Below, piece after piece: positions 1-5,843 of a stretch of DNA of 8,702 nucleotides. The notes below the pieces were generated by a model that had not been told where the DNA came from, ran no database searches, and saw only the letters and a program-made list of their open reading frames with translations. A program made the translations under genes and the position numbers. Every line of letters starts with the position of its first letter. The first letter of the stretch is position 1. Source of the DNA: an uncultured Oscillospiraceae bacterium (lineage in GTDB: Bacteria > Bacillota > Clostridia > Oscillospirales > Oscillospiraceae); assembly GCA_934636045.1 (NCBI GenBank), contig CAKTZP010000088.1:1-8702 (forward strand). The letters run 5' to 3'.

Positions 1-2
1 AG

Positions 3-131
3 GCTGTAAAGGATTATAAAAAAGAAACGAAAAGCGGAATCAAGGTGATATTTGATGTTTGGAAGAACGAGGATTACAAAATCTACACTCGACTGCTCGG
101 TGCAGATACCAAGGCTGAAAACCGCACTTGA
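3..131 (+). CDS. Zinc-macrodomain ADP-ribosyl hydrolase, C-terminal fragment
   Basis: This is an open frame entering from the left edge and ending at TGA 129-131, encoding about 42 residues that include VIFDVWKNEDYKIYTRLLG. It resembles the last strand and helix of the bacterial zinc-dependent macrodomain proteins that are encoded next to class M sirtuins and remove ADP-ribose from proteins. The assignment rests on this short tail and on the sirtuin immediately downstream, whose start lies inside this frame (77-nt overlap if ATG 55 is used). The catalytic and zinc-binding parts are outside the window. Seen: the frame, the stop and the overlap. Known: macrodomain and SirTM genes are commonly adjacent in Firmicutes. 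Inferred: function. Confidence 0.72.
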   Translation, partial: AVKDYKKETKSGIKVIFDVWKNEDYKIYTRLLGADTKAENRT

Positions 132-924
132 CGAAGCAGACGCGGTTGTCATCGGTGCGGGCGCGGGGCTTTCAACCTCGGCGGGATTTACATACGACGG
201 CGAGCGGTTTCATAAATATTTTGCTGATTTTGAGGTGAAATACGGCTTTCACGATATGTATTCGGGCGGTTTTTACCCGTATCATACACCGGAGGAACAC
301 TGGGCATATTGGAGCCGGTATATCCTCATCAACCGCTATACGGACGCGCCGAAGCCTGTCTATGAAGAACTGTTCCGTCTTGTGAAGGACAGGGACTATT
401 TTGTCATCACAACGAATGTTGACCACTGCTTTCAGAAAGCGGGATTTGACAAAAAACGGCTGTTTTACACGCAGGGCGACTACGGGCTGTTTCAATGCAG
501 TGAGCCTTGCTGTCGGGAGACATGGGACAATGAAGCGGTTATCAGGCAAATGGTCGCAGAGCAAAAGGACATGAAAATTCCGTCTGCGCTCGTCCCGCGC
601 TGTCCACACTGCGGAAAGCCCCTGACCATGAATCTTCGTTCAGACGACTGCTTTGTCGAGGACGAGGGCTGGCACGCGGCGGCGGAGCGGTATGCAAACT
701 TCCTGCGCACCCGTGAGGGACAAAAGATATTGTTTCTCGAACTCGGCGTCGGGTATAACACGCCAGTTATCATCAAATATCCCTTCTGGCAGATGACTGC
801 GAAGAATCCCCGCGCTACTTACGCCTGTGTCAACCGCGGCGAGGTGTTCTGTCCCGACGAAATTGCCGACAGAGCGATTTGCGTTGACGGGGATATCGGA
901 GAAGCAATCGAAAAAGTTCTGTGA
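55..924 (+). CDS. Class M sirtuin (SirTM), protein ADP-ribosyltransferase
   Basis: This is a 289-residue Sir2-fold protein. The NAD-binding loop GAGAGLS is at residues 34-40. TTNVDH (N121) and TQGDYG (Q140) stand where classical sirtuins have their Asn and catalytic His. Cys148 and Cys152/153, with Cys183 and Cys186, form the likely zinc site. Gln in place of the catalytic His, with Asn 19 residues earlier, is the signature of class M sirtuins, which ADP-ribosylate a lipoylated GcvH-like carrier rather than deacetylate. ATG 55 is chosen over TTG 52 because AAGGTG at 42-47 is well spaced; GTG 100 is an alternative but lacks an RBS. The preceding overlapping gene encodes the matching macrodomain eraser. 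The usual GcvH-L and lipoate ligase genes are not downstream; they may lie upstream of the window. Confidence 0.88.
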   Translation: MFGRTRITKSTLDCSVQIPRLKTALDEADAVVIGAGAGLSTSAGFTYDGERFHKYFADFEVKYGFHDMYSGGFYPYHTPEEHWAYWSRYILINRYTDAPKPVYEELFRLVKDRDYFVITTNVDHCFQKAGFDKKRLFYTQGDYGLFQCSEPCCRETWDNEAVIRQMVAEQKDMKIPSALVPRCPHCGKPLTMNLRSDDCFVEDEGWHAAAERYANFLRTREGQKILFLELGVGYNTPVIIKYPFWQMTAKNPRATYACVNRGEVFCPDEIADRAICVDGDIGEAIEKVL

Positions 925-950
925 TATTTCATTCTGTTTTGACTTAGCAG

Positions 951-979
951 TTGCATTTGCGTGAGTTCTATGGTATACC
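951..979 (+). promoter_or_regulatory. Promoter of structured RNA copy 1
   Basis: TTGCAT (951-956), a 17-bp spacer and TATACC (974-979) predict a start near A986, ten bases before the first paired stem of the RNA. The matching promoter of copy 2 gives the same distance, and both transcripts would begin around a shared ATAAAAAT. The -35 is weak; TTGACT at 939-944 is an alternative with poorer context. Confidence 0.5.
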
Positions 980-985
980 GGGTAC

Positions 986-1134
986 ATAAAAATTCGTGTG
1001 AACAGATAGACTTGTCACCGAGGTGTCATTTTCATCAGGCTCTAGCCGGGGTTCCTCGGTGAAGGTTCAAGTCCTTTTACCCGCACCAGCAAAAGGCCTT
1101 GAAAACACTGAGTTTTCAAGGCTTTTTGCTTTTT
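986..1134 (+). ncRNA. Unrecognised structured RNA with tRNA-like 3' end, copy 1
   Basis: This is a noncoding unit with a core at about 996-1088. Stem P1 pairs GTGTG (996-1000) with CGCAC (1082-1086). Stem P2 pairs TCACCGAGG (1015-1023) with CCTCGGTGA (1054-1062), 9 bp. A hairpin with a perfect tRNA T-loop, AAGG-TTCAAGT-CCTT, occupies 1062-1076. The segment ends in ACCCGCACCA (1079-1088), like a tRNA 3' end, but no D or anticodon arm can be drawn and the 5' acceptor strand does not match, so it is not a tRNA. A second copy lies at 8531-8680: the last 42 nt (1047-1088) are identical and the stems keep their pairing where sequences differ (T999 here is C in copy 2; A1017 here is G). Inside the P2 loop, CATCAGG and CGGGG are conserved; GGG 1048-1050 could pair with CCC 1080-1082 as a pseudoknot, which would compete with P1. 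It resembles none of the riboswitch, SRP, 6S, T-box or tmRNA families I compared. Function unknown. Confidence 0.6.
1089..1134 (+). terminator. Intrinsic terminator of structured RNA copy 1
   Basis: An 18-bp stem (1089-1106 with 1112-1129, one G-U pair) and a five-base loop are followed by TTTTT at 1130-1134. It begins directly after the ACCA of the RNA core. Its sequence is unrelated to the terminator of copy 2, so only position and function are conserved. Confidence 0.85.
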
Positions 1135-1353
1135 ATTTTCCGCTGTCACACGGCGGTCGGGGGATACACGACTCGCTCCAAGGTCAGAAACGAAAAATGT
1201 TCCTGACGGCAGAAAATTTTTTGAAATTATTTTTTGACACCGAAAAAGCCACCCGATTTTTTCGGTCGGGTGGCTGCATAGTTCGACAAATAGATTATAT
1301 TCTCCACATCGCTGTCGAGATGCCGATGCGCTCGCTTCTCCGCATACGCTATC
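1135..1353. other. Intergenic stretch without a gene
   Basis: It holds the minus-strand terminator at 1242-1275 and a modest hairpin at 1183-1207 (GTCAGAAAC with GTTCCTGAC, one mismatch) with no T-tract. The open frame crossing it on the plus strand starts inside the structured RNA and has no ribosome binding site or recognisable protein. Confidence 0.5.
1242..1275 (-). terminator. Terminator of the alcohol dehydrogenase operon; hairpin repeat copy 1
   Basis: AGCCACCCGA (1247-1256) pairs perfectly with TCGGGTGGCT (1266-1275) around a nine-base loop. On the minus strand the hairpin is followed by TTTTT (1246-1242), about 80 nt after the stop codon of the lipoprotein gene. The same stem recurs at 4930-4956 and, degraded, at 5642-5671. 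Confidence 0.75.
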
Positions 1354-1896
1354 TTACGAAGAGGCTGTGGTTATCGTGAGTGTTACAGCATCCCCTCCGA
1401 GCAACGCTGTAATCTCATCTGCGGGCAGGTCAATATGTCCGAGTTTGGTATAAGCCCAGGTGTTGCTTCCGTAAAACAGCACCACATTGCTTGAAGCGTA
1501 GAGCATGATGTCGCCGCTTTCGGCGGTCAGCCGCACATCACTCGCGGGATACGCTCTGCCGAGAGAGCCGACCTGTTCAAAGCCGCCGTATGGAGATAAC
1601 GGAATCGTTATATTGCCCTTTGCGGCTTGTCGTTTCAGTTCTGCGGTGCTCTCGTTTTCTTCCCATGTGACCGGTATGATCCGTCCGTCGATTTGCAGGG
1701 TCAAAACGCCCATGTGTTCCTCCGTTTTTTCGCTGTTGTTAGGTTCTTCGGATGTGATTTCGTCCGTCTCGCTGTCGGACGGAACGGTTTCCGCTGTTGA
1801 GCCACCCGCAGTAGCATTGTTCCGTGTGCCGCAGGAGGACAGAACCCATGCACAAAGCAGCAAAAGAAGGACAAATAAAGGAAGATATCTTTTCAT
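1354..1896 (-). CDS. Cyclophilin-like-fold lipoprotein
   Basis: A 180-residue protein. Residues 1-22 are a lipoprotein signal peptide: KR, a leucine-rich core, then lipobox LSSC with Cys22 as the lipidated residue. Residues 23-60 are a low-complexity acidic Ser/Thr/Glu linker typical of a surface tether. Residues about 63-178 match the bacterial cyclophilin-like domain of the MTLQIDGR...VTWEENESTAELK type, with GGFEQVGSLGRAYP and a terminal DVRLTAESGDIMLY...LGHID. Its start ATG overlaps the upstream flavoprotein stop (ATGA), so the two are translationally coupled. In related operons such domains accompany flavodoxins and alcohol/aldehyde reductases, but the substrate or partner is not known. 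Not a proven prolyl isomerase: the classical active-site residues are not evident. It is the last gene of the operon. Confidence 0.8.
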   Translation of the reverse strand: MKRYLPLFVLLLLLCAWVLSSCGTRNNATAGGSTAETVPSDSETDEITSEEPNNSEKTEEHMGVLTLQIDGRIIPVTWEENESTAELKRQAAKGNITIPLSPYGGFEQVGSLGRAYPASDVRLTAESGDIMLYASSNVVLFYGSNTWAYTKLGHIDLPADEITALLGGDAVTLTITTASS

Positions 1897-2432
1897 AGTG
1901 CTTTTCCGAGTTCATAGGCACGGCGGAGCGCATCGGCGTGATGTTTTGCGTCCCCGCTGTCGCCGATCCCGCCGCCTGCGACAAGTCCGCAAAGCTCTGC
2001 CTTCTCAAAGCAGTCCACCCAGCCAAGCAGACCGTTATATGCTTTTTCAAATGCAGAATCGCTGTCCTCTGCCGCCGTTGCGATCATACAGACCTTGCGG
2101 AAGCGGTAATCCGAGGTGTAAAGCGGATTGAGACGGTCGAGCAGCGTTTTCATCTGTCCGCACATTTCGTAGCAGTAGATCGGCGTGGCAAAAACGAGCA
2201 CATCGGCGTTTTTCACCTTTTCACAAAATTCTGCCGCATCGTCGCGGAGCACGCACCTGCCCGTGCGCTGACAGGCAAGACATCCGATGCAGTAGCCGAT
2301 GTTCTTGCCCTTCAGAGTGAGAAATTCCACTTCGTTTCCGGCGTCGGTTGCGCCCTTTTCGCATTCGTGCGCAAGATATTCCGAGTTGCTGTTCCCGCGC
2401 AGGCTGGTTGAAACGATCAGTACCTTGCTCAT
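1893..2432 (-). CDS. NAD(P)H-dependent flavoprotein oxidoreductase with cysteine cluster
   Basis: A 179-residue flavodoxin-fold protein. The FMN phosphate loop is STSLRGNSNS (residues 8-17); strand VLVFATPIYCYEM (about 84-96) contacts the isoalloxazine ring. C48-x2-C51-x2-C54-x5-C60 fits the compact cysteine spacing of iron-sulfur flavoproteins (Isf), so a [4Fe-4S] cluster is possible; related FMN reductases also carry cysteines here without a proven cluster. The start at 2432 is chosen because GGGAG stands 9 nt upstream and the protein begins MSKVLIVSTS; the longer frame to 2618 runs into the alcohol dehydrogenase and is spurious. It lies 14 nt after the dehydrogenase and overlaps the lipoprotein by 4 nt. 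Likely role: cytoplasmic electron transfer or quinone/nitro/aldehyde stress reduction, by inference. Confidence 0.85.
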   Translation of the reverse strand: MSKVLIVSTSLRGNSNSEYLAHECEKGATDAGNEVEFLTLKGKNIGYCIGCLACQRTGRCVLRDDAAEFCEKVKNADVLVFATPIYCYEMCGQMKTLLDRLNPLYTSDYRFRKVCMIATAAEDSDSAFEKAYNGLLGWVDCFEKAELCGLVAGGGIGDSGDAKHHADALRRAYELGKAL

Positions 2433-2446
2433 GTTTTTCGCTCCCT

Positions 2447-3613
2447 TCAAAGGCTTGCTTTGAGAATTTCTTTGATCTCGTCTGAGGTCAGCACCTTGTA
2501 TCCGCCGTCCATAACAAGGGTTGCGGACGCGATGCCGTCGATCATGTCGGGTGTTACGCCGAGTTCGGTCAGATTCATCACAAGTCCCAGCTTCTTCATC
2601 CACGCCTCCATACGGCAAAGTCCTTCTTCGGCGACCTCGCGTTCGGTTTTTCCGTTTTGGTCAACATCCCAGACATTCACGGCATAGCGCGCAAATTTTG
2701 CGGTGCCGTAGGGGAGGATATGACGGTAATACGGCATCGAAACCGCCGAGAGCGTCATGCCGTGGGTGGCGTTTGTATACGCGCCTACCGCCTGACCGAG
2801 CATACGCACCATCCAGTCCTCGGTCTTACCCTTGGCAATCAGGGTATTGAGCGCCCAGGTCGCCGTCCACATAATGTTGCTTCTCGCTTCATAGTCGGTG
2901 GGGTTGACCGCCGCGATTTCCGCCGCGTGAATCAGCGAACGGAGAAGCCCTTCGGCGATGTAATCGCCGGTGTTGTCATCCTCACCCGAGAAATACTGTT
3001 CCAGAATGTGCGACAGGATGTCGTAAATACCGGAGATCATCTGATCGTGCGGAACCGTGAAGGTGAATTCGGGGTTCAGGATCGAAAACTTCGGGTAGAC
3101 GTTTTCGCCGAACACATGACCGATTTTCAGCTTCTTTTCCCGGTTGGTGATAACCGAGCCGCCGTTCATTTCACTTCCGGTTCCGACCATGGTCAGCACG
3201 CACCCGACCGGAACGATTTCGCAGGAAACATCCTCAAAACGGTCGAAATACCTGTCCCACGGATCCTCGTCGCAGTGGACTGAGACCGAAACCGCTTTTG
3301 CATAGTCGCAGACCGAACCGCCGCCGACCGCAAGGATGAAATCCGCTTTTGCCGCTCTGGCGCGTGCAACGCCCTCGCGCAGTTTGTCTGCCGTGGGGTT
3401 GGGCATCACGCCCGCGTCTTCAAATACTTCCTTACCGTTTGCTTTGAGTGCGGAAACCACTTTGTCATAGATTCCGTTCTTTTTGATCGAACCGCCGCCG
3501 TAAACCAGCAGGACGTTCTTTCCGTATTTCGGAAGCTCGGCGTTCAATCCGTCAAGCGCGTCCTTGCCGAAATAAAGCTTGGTGGGATTGCAATAAGTAA
3601 AATTTCCTAACAT
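2447..3613 (-). CDS. Iron-containing alcohol dehydrogenase, butanol dehydrogenase/YqhD type
   Basis: A 388-residue, full-length group III alcohol dehydrogenase. The N-terminal dinucleotide-binding half has YGGGSIKKNG (38-47) and VGGGSVCDYAKA (96-107). The C-terminal helical half carries the metal ligands D198, H202 (GIYDILSHILEQYF), H284 (NATHGM) and H298 (YYRHILPYG), with the spacing of BDH/YugJ/YqhD enzymes. These reduce aldehydes (butyraldehyde, methylglyoxal, others) to alcohols with NAD(P)H and an Fe or Zn ion. Start ATG 3613 has AAGGAG 9 nt upstream and overlaps the stop of the upstream small gene by 7 nt. Regulation is probably by the divergent LysR gene. Substrate cannot be told from sequence; the gene company argues for aldehyde detoxification rather than solvent production. 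Confidence 0.92.
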   Translation of the reverse strand: MLGNFTYCNPTKLYFGKDALDGLNAELPKYGKNVLLVYGGGSIKKNGIYDKVVSALKANGKEVFEDAGVMPNPTADKLREGVARARAAKADFILAVGGGSVCDYAKAVSVSVHCDEDPWDRYFDRFEDVSCEIVPVGCVLTMVGTGSEMNGGSVITNREKKLKIGHVFGENVYPKFSILNPEFTFTVPHDQMISGIYDILSHILEQYFSGEDDNTGDYIAEGLLRSLIHAAEIAAVNPTDYEARSNIMWTATWALNTLIAKGKTEDWMVRMLGQAVGAYTNATHGMTLSAVSMPYYRHILPYGTAKFARYAVNVWDVDQNGKTEREVAEEGLCRMEAWMKKLGLVMNLTELGVTPDMIDGIASATLVMDGGYKVLTSDEIKEILKASL

Positions 3614-3861
3614 GACTCATTCTCCTTTTTGTATTCATTCGATTTGATCTTATTTGTCAGATAGTCGAGACAGTCGATCTGTTTTTGCCCTTTATGCACA
3701 TCGGACAGCACGCATTTACGGTGTGCGGTCAGTTTTGGAAGCATTTCACTCAGCGTGCCGTCCCCAAAATGGCGCAGGCATTCCGCAGTCAGCTCCTCGT
3801 CACATCCTGCGTCTGCAAGACACTGCCGCAGGACTTCTTCTTTGTTCAAAGCGTTTGGCAT
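3607..3861 (-). CDS. Small conserved protein of unknown function, first gene of operon
   Basis: An 84-residue protein. Start ATG 3861 is preferred to the longer frame because AGGGAGGG lies just upstream and the longer version would start upstream of, or at, the -10 box. It is helical and charged, with three cysteines in the first half and a C-terminal HRKCVLSDVHKGQKQIDCLDYL segment. This pattern (HR..L..LH..Q..IDCLDYL) seems familiar from small Clostridia proteins next to redox genes, but no function is known to me. It ends in TAG inside the start of the alcohol dehydrogenase (ATGTTAG), which implies coupled translation and shows that TAG is a working stop here. Perhaps a regulator or accessory of the dehydrogenase; this is a guess from position. 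Confidence 0.78.
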   Translation of the reverse strand: MPNALNKEEVLRQCLADAGCDEELTAECLRHFGDGTLSEMLPKLTAHRKCVLSDVHKGQKQIDCLDYLTNKIKSNEYKKENESC

Positions 3862-3885
3862 TCTGTCCCTCCCTTCGGTATTTTC

Positions 3886-3914
3886 ATTATAACACAAACC
3901 GCGTGAAATTACAA
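3886..3914 (-). promoter_or_regulatory. Promoter of the alcohol dehydrogenase operon
   Basis: On the minus strand TTGTAA (3914-3909), a 17-bp spacer and TATAAT (3891-3886) precede the small gene, whose start codon is at 3861. The perfect -10 with a weaker -35 fits an activator-dependent promoter, as expected beside a divergent LysR gene. Confidence 0.65.
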
Positions 3915-3927
3915 ATATCTATATTTT

Positions 3928-3939
3928 ATATCGTGATAT
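3928..3939. promoter_or_regulatory. Candidate LysR operator
   Basis: ATATC-GT-GATAT is an inverted repeat between the two divergent promoters, upstream of the -35 of both. The surrounding 3915-3939 is A/T-rich with further ATAT half sites. LysR proteins bind interrupted dyads (T-N11-A) in such divergent spacers. Position supports it; binding is inferred. Confidence 0.35.
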
Positions 3940-3941
3940 GA

Positions 3942-3970
3942 TTGACAGGAATATCAGATCGGTGTATAAT
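3942..3970 (+). promoter_or_regulatory. Promoter of the LysR regulator gene
   Basis: Perfect TTGACA (3942-3947), 17-bp spacer and perfect TATAAT (3965-3970). The expected start is near 3977, 23 nt before the ATG. Such a strong promoter suggests autorepression by the regulator. Confidence 0.85.
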
Positions 3971-3999
3971 AGAAGCAGATCATAATAGCGGAGGCGGTT

Positions 4000-4896
4000 A
4001 TGGAAATCAGAGTGTTACGTTATTTTTTGGAGATTGCGCGCGAGGGGAGCATGACTGCCGCCGCAGAGGTGCTTCATGTATCGCAGTCGGCACTTTCCAA
4101 GCAAATGAAGGAGCTGGAGGACGAACTTGGCAAAAAGCTGTTCCGCCGCGGAAGCCGCAGTGTATCGCTGACGGAAGAAGGTATTCTGTTGCGCCGCCGC
4201 ACCGAGGACATTCTCGATATGGTGGACAAAACGACCGAAGAATTCCGTGCAATCGACGATTTGCAAGGCGGAGATGTGTACCTCGGATGTGCGGAATCTC
4301 ATCTCATTGCGCATATCGCGCGGAAGATCAAACATTTCAAAGAGCGTTACCCGCTTTTTCACTATCACATCATCAGCGGCGACCGCACGGTGGTGCTTGA
4401 CCGACTTGACCGCGGACTTTTGGATTTCGGTGTGGTCGTGGAGATGCCGGACATTGACCGTTATCAGTATCTGGAGTTGCCGGGAGCCGACAGATGGGGC
4501 GTAATCATGCCGAAAGACCATCCGCTTGCCGGAAAGGAAGCCGTTCGTGTGGACGACCTGTACGGCGAGGAACTGATCTGCTCGGAGCAATCGGTGGAGG
4601 CAGACATCCCGCGTTGGTGCGGAAAGAAAGCCGATCGACTGAATTTTACCGGAAACACGAATCTCGCCTACAACGGAAGCATTTTTGTCGGTGAAGGACT
4701 AGGCTTGATGCTGTCCTTTGAACATCTCATTCAACCAAGTGCAGAAAACGGTTTGGTGTTCCGCCCGTTGGAGCCGAAGCTTGAGAATAAAATGTATCTG
4801 ATCTGGAAGAAGTATCAGGTGTTTTCTCCGATTGCGCAAAGATTATTGGACGAGTTTCTGAATCCCGCAGACTGCACCGCAACGAAAAAATCGTAA
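4000..4896 (+). CDS. LysR-family transcriptional regulator
   Basis: A 298-residue protein of normal LysR length. Residues 1-60 form the winged HTH (LRYFLEIAREGSMTAAAEVL and SQSALSKQMKELEDELG). Residues about 88-290 form the periplasmic-binding-like effector domain, with GDVYLGCAES and the LLDFGVVVEMPD strand. ATG 4000 has GGAGG at 3990-3994. It is divergent from the alcohol dehydrogenase operon, the classical arrangement for a LysR activator of a neighbouring operon. The effector is unknown; an aldehyde or oxidant would fit the targets. No strong terminator of its own is seen; the hairpin at 4930-4956 lies after the stop but its T-tract serves the opposite strand. Confidence 0.92.
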   Translation: MEIRVLRYFLEIAREGSMTAAAEVLHVSQSALSKQMKELEDELGKKLFRRGSRSVSLTEEGILLRRRTEDILDMVDKTTEEFRAIDDLQGGDVYLGCAESHLIAHIARKIKHFKERYPLFHYHIISGDRTVVLDRLDRGLLDFGVVVEMPDIDRYQYLELPGADRWGVIMPKDHPLAGKEAVRVDDLYGEELICSEQSVEADIPRWCGKKADRLNFTGNTNLAYNGSIFVGEGLGLMLSFEHLIQPSAENGLVFRPLEPKLENKMYLIWKKYQVFSPIAQRLLDEFLNPADCTATKKS

Positions 4897-4923
4897 ACGA
4901 GGATATGTCCACCTATCAGATAA

Positions 4924-4956
4924 CAAAAGCCACCCGACTTTTTTATGGTCGGGTGG
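4924..4956 (-). terminator. Terminator of the NUDIX gene; hairpin repeat copy 2
   Basis: CCACCCGAC (4930-4938) pairs with GTCGGGTGG (4948-4956) around a T-rich loop. On the minus strand it is followed by TTTT (4928-4925). It lies between the convergent LysR and NUDIX genes and may serve both, weakly in the plus direction. Same stem as at 1247-1275. Confidence 0.65.
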
Positions 4957-4974
4957 ATGTGTGTTTATGTTGTC

Positions 4975-5592
4975 TCAGTCAAAGACCGTTTGCATACTTG
5001 GATTTTCAAAGGCTTCAAAGCACATCAATATTTGCTCCCGTGTACACTTTTCAACTGCAAGATTTGCTGGCAGTTCCTTCTTGCCGAAAAAAGAAATCGC
5101 TGTTGTTTCGATGTTCTTTCGGAACGTTCCCCCCTCATATCTGCACAGGACAAACGCCTTCAGAACACCATAAGCATAATTTACCACATTGTGCTTTCTC
5201 CAATCCAAAACAGCAATGAGCCTTTCCGCTGTTACGATCAATCCGGCTTCTTCATGAACCTCTTTTTCTGTATTGGATGCAATGGATTGATCTACATCAC
5301 ACCAGCCTCCCGGCAATGCCCATGTTCCGTTATTTTCACGGACAAGAAGGATTTTCTCATTGACAAACACAGCCGCTCTGGTATCGACTTTTGGTGTTTG
5401 GTAGCCGGATTCGCCGCAGAACAAATCAAAGACCTTGTTTACCGGAATATCTGTCTTCAGCGACAGCATTTCTGCCGCAATTTCCCGCAGTTCTTCATAC
5501 CGTTCTTTGTCGTACTGATCTTTTCCGTATCGAAGCCCTGCCTGCGCAATGCTCTGAATACGAATCGCAAACTCAATCTACTTATCATTCAT
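4975..5592 (-). pseudogene. NUDIX hydrolase with N-terminal domain, interrupted by TAG at codon 5
   Basis: From ATG 5592, with AGAGG 7 nt upstream, the frame reads MNDK-TAG-IEFAIRIQSIAQAGL and continues without further stops to TGA at 4975, in total about 205 codons. That is the length of the family with an N-terminal domain (IQSIAQAGL...YDKERYEELREIAAEML, codons about 12-43) plus a NUDIX domain (PKVDTRAAVFV...). The NUDIX box G-x5-Q-x7-KEVHEEAGL has Gln for Glu and Lys for Arg, which I believe is usual in this subfamily. Relatives tend to have Trp at the TAG position, so a TGG-to-TAG change is likely. Translation could restart only at ATG 5469, dropping the N-terminal domain and leaving 164 residues. 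The substrate is unknown (nucleoside diphosphate derivative). Alternatives: sequencing error or readthrough. Confidence 0.75.
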
Positions 5593-5605
5593 ATAAGTAC
5601 CTCTG

Positions 5606-5624
5606 CAAATTCAAGTTTGTCGAT
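5606..5624 (-). repeat. Leader repeat A upstream of the NUDIX gene
   Basis: The minus strand reads ATCGACAAACTTGAATTTG, 13 nt before the NUDIX start. It is a diverged copy of the sequence at 6254-6276, which stands at nearly the same distance before the membrane protein gene, and of 5821-5843. TATGAT at 5635-5630 on the minus strand is a likely -10 for the NUDIX gene; the -35 is poor. Confidence 0.5.
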
Positions 5625-5641
5625 TTGACATCATAAGCACT

Positions 5642-5671
5642 TAGCCACCCGACCGTAAAAAGCCGGGGGGC
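5642..5671. repeat. Degraded GCCACCCGA hairpin repeat copy 3
   Basis: AGCCACCCGAC faces GCCGGGGGGCT with one mismatch in an otherwise paired stem. Relative to the copies at 1247 and 4930 the loop is reverse-complemented (TAAAAA instead of TTTTTT), so this copy is inverted. It lies upstream of the NUDIX gene and has no T-tract on the minus strand, so it does not look like an active terminator of a known gene. Confidence 0.5.
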
Positions 5672-5680
5672 TGTTGTTAT

Positions 5681-5780
5681 CAGAAGGTTTTCTGGACTTG
5701 TCGCCACTTGCATAACAGTGTGTGACTATACCCTGGAGGATGTCCTGCAGGACATGGATCAGGGCATGGGCGGAATGTAA
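5681..5780 (+). pseudogene. Possible C-terminal gene remnant
   Basis: A plus-strand frame ends in CDYTLEDVLQDMDQGMGGM and TAA at 5778-5780. The end looks protein-like (acidic helix then Gly/Met tail) but there is no start or RBS, and I do not recognise the parent protein. The 16-bp perfect palindrome ATGTCCTGCAGGACAT (5740-5755) falls inside it. The rest of 5593-5790 holds no gene that I can see. Confidence 0.25.
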
Positions 5781-5790
5781 GCGGAAGCGG

Positions 5791-5819
5791 TTGAAAAACG
5801 GGAAGATTTATGGTATAAT
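5791..5819 (+). promoter_or_regulatory. Strong promoter facing into the left inverted repeat
   Basis: TTGAAA (5791-5796), 17-bp spacer ending in TGG, TATAAT (5814-5819). It points right, directly into repeat B and then antisense across the membrane protein gene; no plus-strand gene follows. It closely resembles the promoter of the HTH gene at 6527-6555 (shared TTGAAAAAC and TGGTATAAT). Confidence 0.65.
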
Positions 5820-5820
5820 A

Positions 5821-5843
5821 AGATATCGATAAATCGGAATTTG
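5821..5843. repeat. Left inverted repeat (B) of the membrane protein cassette
   Basis: Core ATCGATAAATCGGAATTTG. Its reverse complement matches 6254-6276 at 22 of 23 bases. It ends exactly at the stop codon of the membrane protein gene and starts two bases after the -10 box of the inward-facing promoter. Confidence 0.8.

Noticed and set aside
996..1088. tRNA-Leu or tRNA-Ser gene
   Set aside because: T-loop and ACCA fit, but the 3' acceptor strand TACCCGC has no GCGGGTA partner, and no D arm or seven-base anticodon loop can be drawn in either copy.
1023..1379. Open frame of 118 codons over the structured RNA
   Set aside because: It begins in the RNA core, reads through the terminator hairpin, has no ribosome binding site and resembles the spurious translations seen over tRNA 3' ends.
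2433..2618. N-terminal extension of the flavoprotein into the alcohol dehydrogenase gene
   Set aside because: The flavodoxin fold starts at MSKVLIVS with a good RBS; the extension is a shadow of the dehydrogenase.
4975..5592. TAG recoded as an amino acid in this organism
   Set aside because: TAG ends the small gene at 3607-3609 in a normal overlap with the next start, so general reassignment is unlikely.
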